A program made the translations under genes and the position numbers. Shown here piece after piece: positions 23,112 to 30,976 of a stretch of DNA of 64,000 nt. Location of the stretch: positions 62,001 through 126,000 of the forward strand of contig CAVOIP010000004.1 of assembly GCA_963696105.1 (NCBI GenBank), written 5' to 3'. The notes beneath the pieces are model-generated. The model had not been told where the DNA came from, ran no database searches, and was given only the letters and a program-made list of their open reading frames with translations. Each line of letters opens with the position of its first letter. The first letter of the stretch is position 1. The DNA comes from CAVRTM01 sp963696105 (GTDB taxonomy: Bacteria; Actinomycetota; Actinomycetes; Actinomycetales; Dermatophilaceae).

Positions 23112-25241
23112 TCAGCGGCGCGCGGCGTACACCCGCAGCGAGGCCGCGGTCATCCGGGTGGTGGTCCCGGGGCACACCGGCGAGGCGCCAGGGACGGGCC
23201 GCTCGTCGGCGCTGTCCCAGAGAAGGTCGAACGCCACCACCCAACCGAGGGCGGGCAGCGTCACCGTCGCGTCCACGGCGTCACCGTTGAGGACGAGGTA
23301 CAGGGAGGTGGCCTCCTGCGCGGACCCGTCGAGGTGCATGGCCAGCGTGCGGGTGTGCGGGTCGTCCCAGCGGCCGTTGGTCATCGGCTGGGCGTCGGCC
23401 GTGAACCACTGCAGGTCGGCCCCCGCGCCGTCGCGGACCGGGCGGCCGGTGAAGAAGGTGCGGCGGCGCAGGACCGGGTGGGCGGCCCGCAGCGCGGTGA
23501 GGAACCGGGTGGTCTCCAGCAGGTCGGCGCGCTGCTCGTCGAGGTCCCAGTCCAGCCAGGAGACCTCGTTGTCCTGGCAGAAGGCGTTGTTGTTGCCGCG
23601 CTGGGTGCGGCCGAGCTCGTCCCCGGCGTTGAGCATCGGCACGCCCGTGGCCAGCAGCAGGGTGCCGAGGAGGTTGCGCACCGACCGCCGGCGGGCACGC
23701 AGCACCTCCTCGTCGGCGTGGGCACCCTCGACGCCGTGGTTCCACGACCGGTTGTCGCCGTGCCCGTCGCGGTTGCCCTCGCCGTTGGCGCCGTTGTGCT
23801 TGCGCTCGTAGGCCGTGGTGTCCGCGAGGGTGAAGCCGTCGTGGGCGGCGACGTAGTTGACCGAGGCGATCGGCCCGCGGTCGCGGGTACCGAAGAGGTC
23901 CTGGGAGCCGGCCAGCCGGGTCCCCAGCTCGCGCACGCCGTGGCCGGGCTGGCCGTGGGCGGACCGGGCGACGTCGGGCAGCCAGAACGAGCGCACGGCG
24001 TCGCGGAAGCGGTCGTTCCACTCGGCGAACGGCGGTGGGAACTGCCCGGTGCGCCAGCCGTGGACGCCGACGTCCCACGGCTCGGCGATGAGCTTGACCC
24101 GGGACAGCACCGGGTCGGTGCGCAGCGCGACGAGGAACGGGTGGTCGGGGTCGTAGCCGTCGTCGCGGCCGCGGCCGAGCGCCACGGCCAGGTCGAAGCG
24201 GAACCCGTCGACGTGGCACTCGCCGACCCAGTACCGCAACGAGTCCAGCACCATGCGGCAGACCACCGGGTGGCGCAGGTCCAGGGTGTTCCCGCAGCCG
24301 GTCACGTCGATGTCCTGCCCGCGCTCGTCGAGGCGGTAGTAGGCCCGGTTGTCCAGCCCGCGCCAGGACAGGGTGGCGCCGTCGCGTCCCTGCTCGGCGG
24401 TGTGGTTGTAGACCACGTCGAGGATCACCTCGAGGCCCTCGCGGTGCAGGGCCTTGACCATGTCCTTGAACTCCTCCAGCGCACCCTGCGGGCCGGCCGC
24501 GGCGGCGTACGGCGCGTGCGGGGCGAAGAAGCCCAGGGTGTTGTAGCCCCAGTGGTTCGCCAGGCCGCGCTGGACGAGGGCCGGCTCGGAGGTGAAGGCC
24601 TGCACCGGCAGCAGCTCGACGCTGGTCACGCCGAGCCCGGTGAGGTGACGCAGCGTCGCGGGGTGGGCCAGCCCGGCGTACGTGCCGCGCAGCTCCTCCG
24701 GCACGTCGGGGTGGCGCCGGGTCAGGTTGGCCACGTGCGTCTCGTAGAGCACCGTCTCGGTCCACGGCACCAGCGGGGGCGCGTCGTCCCCCCAGTCGTA
24801 GGTGTCGGCCACGACGACACAGCGGGGCATGTACGGCGCGCTGTCCCGTCCGTCGCGCACGTCGGGGTCGCCGCGCAGTTGGGCGTCGACCCAGTGTCCG
24901 AACACCTCCGGGCACCAGGTCACGTCGCCCTCGATGGCCCTGGCGTAGGGGTCGAGCAGCAGCTTGTCCGGGTTGTGGCGCATGCCCTCGGCCGGACGCC
25001 ACGGGCCGCGCACCCGCAGGGCGTAGCGCTGGCCCGCGCCGATGCCGGGGACGAAGCCGAACCACGTGCCGTGCGTGCGCTCCTCGAGGCAGACGGCGCG
25101 CCCGGGGTCGTCCGCTGTGGCGCCCTCGTCGAAGAGGACCACCTCGACCCCGTCGGCGTGCCCGGCGTAGAAGGCGAAGTCGACCCCGTCGTGGTGGAGC
25201 GTGGCGCCGAGAGGCGGGGGAAGGTCACGGCGGGGGCGCAT
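23112..25241 (-). CDS. glgX: Glycogen debranching enzyme GlgX (isoamylase type)
   Basis: The 709-residue GH13_11 protein hydrolyses alpha-1,6 branches left by the phosphorylase. It has an N-terminal CBM48 (GVDFAFYAGHADGVEVVLFDE), then VLYETHVANLTRRHPDVPEELRGTYAGL, and LLPVQAFTSEPALVQRGLANHWGYNTLGFFAPH. Further on are LDVVYNHTAEQG, GFRFDLAVALGR (nucleophile Asp), IAEPWDVG (Glu) and VAAHDGFTLAD (Asp). Length matches GlgX proteins (660-720). ATG 25241 is preceded on the minus strand by TACGCT ending 7 nt upstream, so the mRNA is probably leaderless. It diverges from the YbjN gene across only 34 bases and converges on glgP, completing glycogen turnover next to the GlgE operon. Confidence 0.94.
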   Translation of the reverse strand: MRPRRDLPPPLGATLHHDGVDFAFYAGHADGVEVVLFDEGATADDPGRAVCLEERTHGTWFGFVPGIGAGQRYALRVRGPWRPAEGMRHNPDKLLLDPYARAIEGDVTWCPEVFGHWVDAQLRGDPDVRDGRDSAPYMPRCVVVADTYDWGDDAPPLVPWTETVLYETHVANLTRRHPDVPEELRGTYAGLAHPATLRHLTGLGVTSVELLPVQAFTSEPALVQRGLANHWGYNTLGFFAPHAPYAAAAGPQGALEEFKDMVKALHREGLEVILDVVYNHTAEQGRDGATLSWRGLDNRAYYRLDERGQDIDVTGCGNTLDLRHPVVCRMVLDSLRYWVGECHVDGFRFDLAVALGRGRDDGYDPDHPFLVALRTDPVLSRVKLIAEPWDVGVHGWRTGQFPPPFAEWNDRFRDAVRSFWLPDVARSAHGQPGHGVRELGTRLAGSQDLFGTRDRGPIASVNYVAAHDGFTLADTTAYERKHNGANGEGNRDGHGDNRSWNHGVEGAHADEEVLRARRRSVRNLLGTLLLATGVPMLNAGDELGRTQRGNNNAFCQDNEVSWLDWDLDEQRADLLETTRFLTALRAAHPVLRRRTFFTGRPVRDGAGADLQWFTADAQPMTNGRWDDPHTRTLAMHLDGSAQEATSLYLVLNGDAVDATVTLPALGWVVAFDLLWDSADERPVPGASPVCPGTTTRMTAASLRVYAARR

Positions 25242-25275
25242 GGCCCCCAGCGTAGGCAGTCGTTACGTTAGGACC
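25242..25275. promoter_or_regulatory. 34-bp divergent promoter region of glgX and the ybjN-like gene
   Basis: A minus-strand TACGCT (plus positions 25249-25254) ends 7 nt before the glgX ATG. A plus-strand TACGTT (25264-25269) ends 6 nt before the ATG at 25276. Each promoter's -35 region must overlap the other gene's start codon, so the two promoters probably exclude each other. Confidence 0.5.
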
Positions 25276-25755
25276 ATGAGCGATCCGACATCCCTGCCCA
25301 ACTTCCCGCCCCCGGCCAACGAGCACCCCCTGCGCGGGCGGGTCCTCGACATCCTCCAGGACGAGGGGTTCCAGCCCGACATCGACTCCGACGGTGACGT
25401 GGCCTTCAAGGTCCAGGGACAGCAGCTGTTCGTGCGCTGCCTCGAGGGTGACTTCACGATCATGCGGGTCTTCGGCCAGTGGCAGATCGGCGAGGACGTC
25501 CCGCAGGACCTGCTGACCCAGCTGCAGGCCTGCAACGACCTGACGCTGCGGCTCAACATCGTCAAGGCCGGCATCGCCAACAACACGCTGGTCGTCACCG
25601 GCGAGCATGTGGTGGCCCCCGAGACCGACGTCGCGGTCCTGCTGCAGGTCACCACCCAGCTGGTGCTCTCCGCGGTGCACATGTGGCACGAGTCGATCAC
25701 GGGTGGCCCCGGCGCCGAGGGCGCTCCGGGCGCGGGCCCCGGGGCCGGGGCGTGA
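25276..25755 (+). CDS. YbjN domain-containing protein (type III secretion chaperone-like fold)
   Basis: The 159-residue protein fits the actinobacterial YbjN family. An N-terminal helix (RGRVLDILQDEGFQPDIDSDGDVAF) leads to paired strands (GQQLFVRCLEGDFTIMRVFGQWQI) and a C-terminal helix (QVTTQLVLSAVHMW). A Gly/Ala/Pro-rich tail ends it. YbjN folds resemble secretion chaperones, but its role in actinomycetes is unsettled. ATG 25276 follows a TACGTT box by 6 nt. The TGA overlaps the GTG of the enoyl-CoA hydratase gene by 4 bases, so the two are coupled. It shares its upstream region with glgX on the other strand. Confidence 0.85.
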   Translation: MSDPTSLPNFPPPANEHPLRGRVLDILQDEGFQPDIDSDGDVAFKVQGQQLFVRCLEGDFTIMRVFGQWQIGEDVPQDLLTQLQACNDLTLRLNIVKAGIANNTLVVTGEHVVAPETDVAVLLQVTTQLVLSAVHMWHESITGGPGAEGAPGAGPGAGA

Positions 25756-26531
25756 CCGACCTCGTCCGGCTCGAGGTCGAGGGGGGCATCGGCACCATCC
25801 GGGTCGACCGGCCGCCGATGAACGCTCTCAACATCGAGGTCCAGGAGGGGCTGCGCGCCGCGGCCGCCGAGGCATCGGAGCGTCGCGACGTCAGCGCCGT
25901 GGTCGTTTACGGCGGCGAGAAGGTCTTCGCCGCCGGTGCCGACATCAAGGAGATGCAGGCCATGTCCTACACGGACATGGTCGACCGCTCCGGCGCCCTG
26001 CAGTCCGCGTTCACGGCCGTGGCCCGCATCCCCAAGCCGACGGTGGCGGCCGTCACCGGCTACGCCCTCGGCGGCGGCTGCGAGCTGGCCCTGGCCTGCG
26101 ACTTCCGCGTCGCCGGTGACAACGCCCGCCTCGGCCAGCCCGAGATCCTGCTCGGCCTGATCCCCGGCGCGGGTGGCACCCAGCGCCTGGCCCGCCTGGT
26201 CGGACCGGCCCGCGCCAAGGACATCATCTTCAGCGGGCGGTTCGTCGCCGCCGACGAGGCCCTGCGGATCGGGCTGGTCGACGAGGTCGTCGACGCCGCG
26301 GACGTCCTGGCGGCGGCACGCCGCCGCCTCGCGCCGTACGTCGGCGGTCCCGCGTACGCGATCCGTGCGGCGAAGGAGGCGGTCGACCGGGGGCTGGAGG
26401 TCGATCTCGACACCGGCCTGGAGATCGAGCGGATGCAGTTCGCCGGCCTCTTCGCCACCCGGGACCGTGAGATCGGCGTGGCCTCCTTCGTCGAGCACGG
26501 GCCCGGGAAGGCCCGGTTCGAGGGGCGATGA
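25752..26531 (+). CDS. Enoyl-CoA hydratase/isomerase family protein
   Basis: The 259-residue crotonase probably hydrates 2-trans-enoyl-CoA in beta-oxidation. It has the N-terminal VDRPPMNALNIEV and the oxyanion segment FAAGADIKEM. The first catalytic Glu is in GGGCELALACDF and the second in GQPEILLGLIPGAGGTQRLARLVG. A C-terminal trimer helix (AIRAAKEAVDRGLEVDL) follows. Both glutamates are present, so hydratase activity is likely. GTG 25752 overlaps the YbjN stop. Within the beta-oxidation context, etfBA lies 2.5 kb downstream. The exact acyl-chain specificity cannot be read. Confidence 0.9.
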   Translation: MTDLVRLEVEGGIGTIRVDRPPMNALNIEVQEGLRAAAAEASERRDVSAVVVYGGEKVFAAGADIKEMQAMSYTDMVDRSGALQSAFTAVARIPKPTVAAVTGYALGGGCELALACDFRVAGDNARLGQPEILLGLIPGAGGTQRLARLVGPARAKDIIFSGRFVAADEALRIGLVDEVVDAADVLAAARRRLAPYVGGPAYAIRAAKEAVDRGLEVDLDTGLEIERMQFAGLFATRDREIGVASFVEHGPGKARFEGR

Positions 26532-26535
26532 GCCG

Positions 26536-26661
26536 GTGACCGCCCAGAAGCCCGTCGCCGTGGCGAGCGCCGAGGACGTCCGGCGGGCGTACGACGACAC
26601 CACGCTCGCCGACCAGGTGCTCTACGACAACGTCGGCATCACCGGCGTGACGCCGTCCTGA
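26536..26661 (+). pseudogene. 41-residue remnant resembling the N-terminus of an Rv3030-type methyltransferase
   Basis: GTG 26536 opens a 41-codon frame 4 bases after the hydratase stop. Residues 13-33 (AEDVRRAYDDTTLADQVLYD) resemble the start of the actinobacterial SAM-dependent methyltransferase that mycobacteria keep beside the GH57, acyltransferase and etfBA genes, where I recall a segment close to RAYDD-KLANVLYHDWEA. Here the similarity stops and the frame ends at 26661, 14 bases before the acyltransferase start. I infer a deletion that removed the rest of the methyltransferase, but a genuine small protein cannot be excluded. Confidence 0.4.
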
Positions 26662-26675
26662 GCGGCCGTCGCGTC

Positions 26676-27254
26676 GTGGGGCTTCTCCGCCAGGTGGGCT
26701 GGGTCGTCGCGCACCGGGCCTACGGTCGCCACGACCTGCTCAGCTACGTGCGGATGGCGCGGGCCGTGATGACGAACCCCGGGCTGACCTTCGAGGGGCC
26801 CGCGTTCATCAGCAAGGACGTGCGCTTCGAGGTGCGGGAGGGCTACGCCCGCATGGTGGTCGGCGCCTACACCCACTTCGGGCACGGCGCCCGCGTCCGG
26901 GCGCACGAGGGCACCGTCCGGATCGGCGCCAAGACGGTGGTCGGCATCCGCAACACCATCAATGCCTACCTCGACATCCGCATCGGCGAGGCGTGCCTGC
27001 TGGGCGATGACGTCTACATCTGCGACTTCGACCACCGCACGGAGGACTCGTCCGTCCCCATCAAGGACCAGGGCCTGGTCAAGTCGCCGGTGCGGATCGG
27101 GGACGACGTCTGGATCGGCACGAAGGTCACCGTCCTTCGCGGCACCGACATCGGCCCGGGCTCGGTCGTGGCGGCCAGCGCCGTGGCCCGGGGAGCCTTT
27201 CCGCCGCGCTCGATCGTGGGCGGCGTGCCCGCCCGGCTGCTGCGCTCGCGCTAG
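26676..27254 (+). CDS. Acyltransferase with left-handed beta-helix (hexapeptide repeats)
   Basis: The 192-residue protein is a LbH acyltransferase of the maltose/galactoside acetyltransferase superfamily. It has a helical N-terminus (GWVVAHRAYGRHDLLSYVRM) and hexapeptide turns from about residue 75 (VRIGAKTVVGIRNTINAYLDIRIGE). The active-site loop is CDFDHRTEDSSVPIKDQG with the catalytic His, and VRIGDDVWIGTKVTVLRGTDIG and VGGVPARLL follow. It matches the Rv3034c type, which in mycobacteria lies in the methylglucose lipopolysaccharide region. The start is GTG 26676. The stop overlaps the opposite-strand GH57 stop in a CTAG palindrome. It probably acetylates or acylates a sugar; the exact acceptor is unknown. 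Confidence 0.85.
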   Translation: MGLLRQVGWVVAHRAYGRHDLLSYVRMARAVMTNPGLTFEGPAFISKDVRFEVREGYARMVVGAYTHFGHGARVRAHEGTVRIGAKTVVGIRNTINAYLDIRIGEACLLGDDVYICDFDHRTEDSSVPIKDQGLVKSPVRIGDDVWIGTKVTVLRGTDIGPGSVVAASAVARGAFPPRSIVGGVPARLLRSR

Positions 27255-28843
27255 CCTCGCGGCGGACCGGCTGCCGTCCCCGCTGCCGCCCCGGCTGCCG
27301 CCCCGGCGGTTCGGGCATCCAGCCAGGGGAACGTCAGGTCGGTGTGCGCCTGGCGCCGGGCTTCCGCACGGGCGCCGGTGGCGTCGCCGGCCTCCACCAG
27401 CGAGGCCAGTCGGTGGAAGTCGTCCCGGTGGCCGCCCGCCCGGCGGCGCGCGTAGTCGACGGCCTGGTCGCGGGTGACCATGAACGCCCAGTCGCTGCTG
27501 AGCGCGTTGAGCAGGGTGCGCAGCAGCTGGTCCAGGTCCGGTCGCCGCTCCGCGAGGCGGTGGCCGTCCCGCTCGGCGGCCATCACGGACAGCCAGCGCC
27601 GTTGCAGCGCAGCGTTGTCCGCGACGAGGGAGGACACCTGCGGGCCGTCCCACACCGAGAAGTCCTTGCCGGCGCCCCAGGAGCCGGGGCCGAGCTCCAG
27701 CGGCCCCTCGACGTGGCCCTCGGCCAGGGCGCGCTCGAGGGTCGTGACGGTGACACCGGCGGCGCGCAGGGCACGGACGGCCTGGGCCAGGAACGCCGGC
27801 CCCTCGTGCCACCAGTGCCCGAACAGCTCGGTGTCGTACGCCGCGACGACCAGGCCCGGCCGGCCCCGCTCGCGATGCAGCCGGTGCAGCCGGTCACTGA
27901 CCGCCGTGACGAACGACGCCACGTCGCGGCGCACCTGCGCGTCCGCGGCCTCCGGGTCGTACGGCGCCTTGGCCGACGGGGGCACGTCCTGCCCGGTGAC
28001 GGCCCACAGGTGCGCGCCGGTGGACGGCTCACGGGCGTGGAAGTCGCGGTAGGCGGCGGCGGTGGGGTAACCCGAGCGCGAGGACCAGATCAGGTTGGTG
28101 ACCTCCAGGTCCCGCGGCACAGCGACGACGTCCGTGCCGTCGACCGTCCACCCGGCGGCGGGCGAGCCACCGCTGTCGGTGACGGTCCGCTCGTCGACGA
28201 GGAAGTGCGTCACGCCGCGGGCTGCGAGGTGCCGGCCGAGGCCCGGGCGGTAGCCGCACTCGGGCGACCAGATGCCTGCGGGCTGCGAGCCGAGCCGCCA
28301 CCGGCTGTCCTCGAGGCCGACCTGCAGGGCGACGTCGACCATCTCGGGGAGCAGCAGCGGCAGGAACGGGTGCGACGCCGGGCCGCCGAGCAGCTGGACC
28401 ACGCCGGCGTCGGCCAGCGAGCGCAGGACCGGGGACCCGCCGGAGCGCCAGCGCGTCTCCAGGGCCTGCGACGCCGCGGTGGCCGCGGCGTACTCGTAGC
28501 GCGCGAGGCGCGTCGTACGGTCGCCGGCTGCGAACCCCAGCTCACGGCAGCGCAGCTGCCACAGGGCGGCCCAGGTGCGCGCCTGCTCGAGGGCGTGGGG
28601 GTCGTCGAGCTGGGCGGCCAGCACCGGGGTGACGCCGAGCGTGAGGACGTCGCGGTGGCCGTCCGCCGCGAGCGCGTCCAGCTCGGCCACCAGCGGGACG
28701 TAGCTCTCGACCCATGCCTGGTGCAGCCACTCCTCGCCGAGCGGCCAGACGCCGTGGTGCTGCAGCCAGGGCAGGTGGGAGTGCAGGACGAGGCACAGTG
28801 CGCCCGGCACGGCGCCGTCGTCCCGGCTGCGGTCGGGGGTCAT
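27251..28843 (-). CDS. GH57 family glucan branching-type enzyme (DUF1957)
   Basis: The 530-residue protein is a GH57 enzyme with the N-terminal LVLHSHLPWLQHHGVWPLGEEWLHQAW metal/active-site strand. The nucleophile Glu is in GIWSPECGYRPGLG near residue 190, and the acid Asp in VAAYDTELFGHWWHEGP near 345. A helical DUF1957 C-domain (LQRRWLSVMAAERD, LNALSSDWAFM) follows. Length and motifs match the Thermus/Mycobacterium Rv3031 alpha-1,4-glucan branching group. It likely branches a short intracellular glucan, distinct from glgB. ATG 28843 is at the N-terminal motif; the frame continues upstream as shadow. Its last residues are an Ala/Gly repeat (AGAAAGAAAG), and it converges with the acyltransferase gene. 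Confidence 0.88.
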   Translation of the reverse strand: MTPDRSRDDGAVPGALCLVLHSHLPWLQHHGVWPLGEEWLHQAWVESYVPLVAELDALAADGHRDVLTLGVTPVLAAQLDDPHALEQARTWAALWQLRCRELGFAAGDRTTRLARYEYAAATAASQALETRWRSGGSPVLRSLADAGVVQLLGGPASHPFLPLLLPEMVDVALQVGLEDSRWRLGSQPAGIWSPECGYRPGLGRHLAARGVTHFLVDERTVTDSGGSPAAGWTVDGTDVVAVPRDLEVTNLIWSSRSGYPTAAAYRDFHAREPSTGAHLWAVTGQDVPPSAKAPYDPEAADAQVRRDVASFVTAVSDRLHRLHRERGRPGLVVAAYDTELFGHWWHEGPAFLAQAVRALRAAGVTVTTLERALAEGHVEGPLELGPGSWGAGKDFSVWDGPQVSSLVADNAALQRRWLSVMAAERDGHRLAERRPDLDQLLRTLLNALSSDWAFMVTRDQAVDYARRRAGGHRDDFHRLASLVEAGDATGARAEARRQAHTDLTFPWLDARTAGAAAGAAAGTAAGPPRG

Positions 28844-28963
28844 GGGACCGACCTTGGCACGGTCGTCGTACGGCGCCGCGGTCGCCCTCCCGCGCGGGCG
28901 GGAGGGGGCTCGGCCGGGCGCACGTGTGCCCACCGTCACCCCGTTCGTCCGGCCATGCGGCGC

Positions 28964-28975
28964 TACCGGTCGGTA
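28964..28975. promoter_or_regulatory. Candidate TetR-type operator and -10 region upstream of etfBA
   Basis: The element TACCG-GT-CGGTA has 5-bp inverted arms around a 2-base centre, like operators used by several actinobacterial TetR-family fatty-acid regulators. It overlaps a possible -10 hexamer TAACAT at 28974-28979. The rest of the 244-base gap between GH57 and etfB (28844-29087) holds no gene that I can see. Confidence 0.3.
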
Positions 28976-29087
28976 ACATCGCGCTGTCGGGCCGCAGGGC
29001 CAGGGTGACCGCGGGCACCTGCCGGCGGCTGCAAGGATGGCCCGACCCAAGGAACCAACCGAACCTACGGAAGAGGACGCGCGAGTC

Positions 29088-29876
29088 ATGAACATCGTCG
29101 TCTGTGTCAAGTACGTGCCGGACGCCCAGTCGGACCGCACGTTCACCGAGTCCGACAGCACCACCGACCGGGTGGGGGTGGACGGGCTGCTGTCCGAGCT
29201 GGACGAGTACGCGGTCGAGGAGGCGCTGAAGATCGCGCAGGCCGCCGAGGGGGACTCCAGCGTCACGATCCTCACCGTGGGCCCGGAGCAGGCGGCCGAC
29301 GCGATTCGCAAGGCGCTGCGGATGGGGGCCGACAAGGGCGTCCACGTCAGCGACGAGGCCATCCACGGCTCCGACGCCCCCGCGACCTCACTGGTGCTGG
29401 CCGAGGCGATCCGCAAGATCGGCGCCCCCGACCTGGTCCTCACCGGGATGGCCTCCACCGACGGCTCGATGAGCGTCGTCCCGGCCATGCTCGCCGAGCG
29501 CCTCGGCCTGCCGCAGGTGACGTTCGCCTCCGAGCTGACCGTCGAGGGCGGCTCGGTGACGATCCGCCGGGACGGCGACGTCGCATCGGAGACGGTGCAG
29601 GCCTCCCTGCCGGCCCTCGTGTCGGTGACCGACCAGATCAACGAGCCGCGCTACCCCACGGTCAAGGGGATCATGGCGGCCAAGAAGAAGCCGGTCGAGA
29701 CGTGGTCGCTGGCCGACCTCGGCGTCGACGCCGAGCTCGTCGGTCTCGGCGCGGCGTGGACCCGGGTGGACTCCTTCGCCCAGCGGCCGGCGCGCACCCG
29801 GGGCCAGATCGTCCCGGACGAGGGCGAGGGCGGCACCAGGCTGGCCGAGTTCCTCGCGGCACAGAAGTTCATCTGA
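29088..29876 (+). CDS. etfB: Electron transfer flavoprotein subunit beta
   Basis: The 262-residue protein is EtfB, which with EtfA accepts electrons from acyl-CoA dehydrogenases. It begins MNIVVCVKYVPDAQSDR and has the ELDEYAVEEALKIAQ helix. The AMP/recognition segment is DLVLTGMASTDGSMSVVPAMLAERLGLPQVTFAS, and the family signature SLPALVSVTDQINEPRYPTVKGIMAAKKKP follows. ATG 29088 has GAAGAGGA upstream, and earlier in-frame codons to 29037 are not conserved. It lies 31 bases before etfA in the same operon. It acts in the cytoplasm and would serve beta-oxidation together with the enoyl-CoA hydratase upstream. Confidence 0.95.
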   Translation: MNIVVCVKYVPDAQSDRTFTESDSTTDRVGVDGLLSELDEYAVEEALKIAQAAEGDSSVTILTVGPEQAADAIRKALRMGADKGVHVSDEAIHGSDAPATSLVLAEAIRKIGAPDLVLTGMASTDGSMSVVPAMLAERLGLPQVTFASELTVEGGSVTIRRDGDVASETVQASLPALVSVTDQINEPRYPTVKGIMAAKKKPVETWSLADLGVDAELVGLGAAWTRVDSFAQRPARTRGQIVPDEGEGGTRLAEFLAAQKFI

Positions 29877-29907
29877 GCAGGTCGGTCACCGAAGGGAAGC
29901 CCCACGC

Positions 29908-30864
29908 ATGTCTGAAGTCCTCGTCCTGGTCGACCACGTCGACGGGACCGTCCGCAAGAGCACGCTCGAGCTGCTCACCATCGCCCGCCGCCTCGGCGAG
30001 CCGTCCGCCGTCTTCATCGGTCCCGAGGTGGCCAACGCCCGGGAGGTCCTCGCCCGGTACGGCGCCCAGAAGGTCTACCGGGCCGAGAGCCCGGAGCTGA
30101 CCGACTACCTCGTCGCGCCCCGCGCCGAGCTGCTGGCCCAGCTCGTGGCCTCCGCCTCGCCGGCGGCGGTGCTGATCTCCTCCTCCACCGACGGCAAGGA
30201 GATCGCCGCGCGCCTCGCGATCAAGACCTCCTCCGGCCTGGTCACCGACGCCGTCGACGTCCAGGCCGGCCCGGACGGCGTGCAGACCACGCAGTCGGTC
30301 TTCGCCGGCAGCTACACCGTCACCGCCACGATCACCCGCGGCACCCCGATCGTCGTGGTCAAGCCCAACTCGGCCACGCCCGAGGAGGCCGCGGGCGCCG
30401 CGGCCGAGGAGGCCGTGGAGGTCACCGTCTCCGAGGCCGCCCGGGCGGCCCGGGTCACCGACCGCCAGCCCCGCGCGGCGACGGGCCGTCCGGGCCTGAC
30501 CGAGGCCGCGATCGTGGTCTCCGGTGGCCGTGGCACGGCGGGGGACTTCGCCCCGGTCGAGGCGTTCGCCGACGCGCTCGGTGCCGCGGTCGGCGCCTCG
30601 CGCGCCGCCGTTGACGCCGGCTGGTACCCCCACACCAACCAGGTGGGCCAGACCGGCAAGCAGGTCTCGCCCCAGCTGTACGTCGCGGCGGGCATCTCCG
30701 GCGCGATCCAGCACCGCGCCGGCATGCAGACCTCCAAGACGATCGTCGCGGTCAACAAGGACGAGGAGGCGCCGATCTTCGAGCTGGTCGACTTCGGCGT
30801 CGTCGGCGACCTGTTCACCGTGCTGCCGCAGGCCACCCAGGCGGTCAAGGCCGCCAAGGGCTGA
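29908..30864 (+). CDS. etfA: Electron transfer flavoprotein subunit alpha
   Basis: The 318-residue EtfA binds FAD and forms the electron-transferring heterodimer with EtfB. The N-domain starts EVLVLVDHVDGTVRKSTLELLTIAR. The C-terminal FAD domain has the standard GRPGLTEAAIVVSGGRG, GASRAAVDAGWYPHTNQVGQTG and SPQLYVAAGISGAIQHRAGMQTSKTIVAVNKDEEAPIFE. All family motifs are complete and the length (about 315) is normal. The start is ATG 29908. A perfect hairpin 19 bases after the stop ends the etfBA operon. Confidence 0.95.
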   Translation: MSEVLVLVDHVDGTVRKSTLELLTIARRLGEPSAVFIGPEVANAREVLARYGAQKVYRAESPELTDYLVAPRAELLAQLVASASPAAVLISSSTDGKEIAARLAIKTSSGLVTDAVDVQAGPDGVQTTQSVFAGSYTVTATITRGTPIVVVKPNSATPEEAAGAAAEEAVEVTVSEAARAARVTDRQPRAATGRPGLTEAAIVVSGGRGTAGDFAPVEAFADALGAAVGASRAAVDAGWYPHTNQVGQTGKQVSPQLYVAAGISGAIQHRAGMQTSKTIVAVNKDEEAPIFELVDFGVVGDLFTVLPQATQAVKAAKG

Positions 30865-30882
30865 CCCGCCCCGCAGGATGAC

Positions 30883-30915
30883 GCGCCCGGCTCCGACCCC
30901 GTCGGAGCCGGGCGC
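30883..30915 (+). terminator. Terminator after etfBA
   Basis: Arms 30883-30897 and 30901-30915 form a perfect 15-bp GC-rich stem with a 3-base loop. It lies between etfA and the next promoter (TAGACT at 30965). The T tract is lacking. Confidence 0.7.
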
Positions 30916-30976
30916 CGCCGCGCTTCCCGCGGGCGGCCCGGCACCCGAGGGTGAGGGCGGCACCTAGACTTGGGCG

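Noticed and set aside
29029..29035. CTGCAAG upstream of etfB
   Set aside because: It is a single copy without a partner repeat, so chance occurrence is enough.
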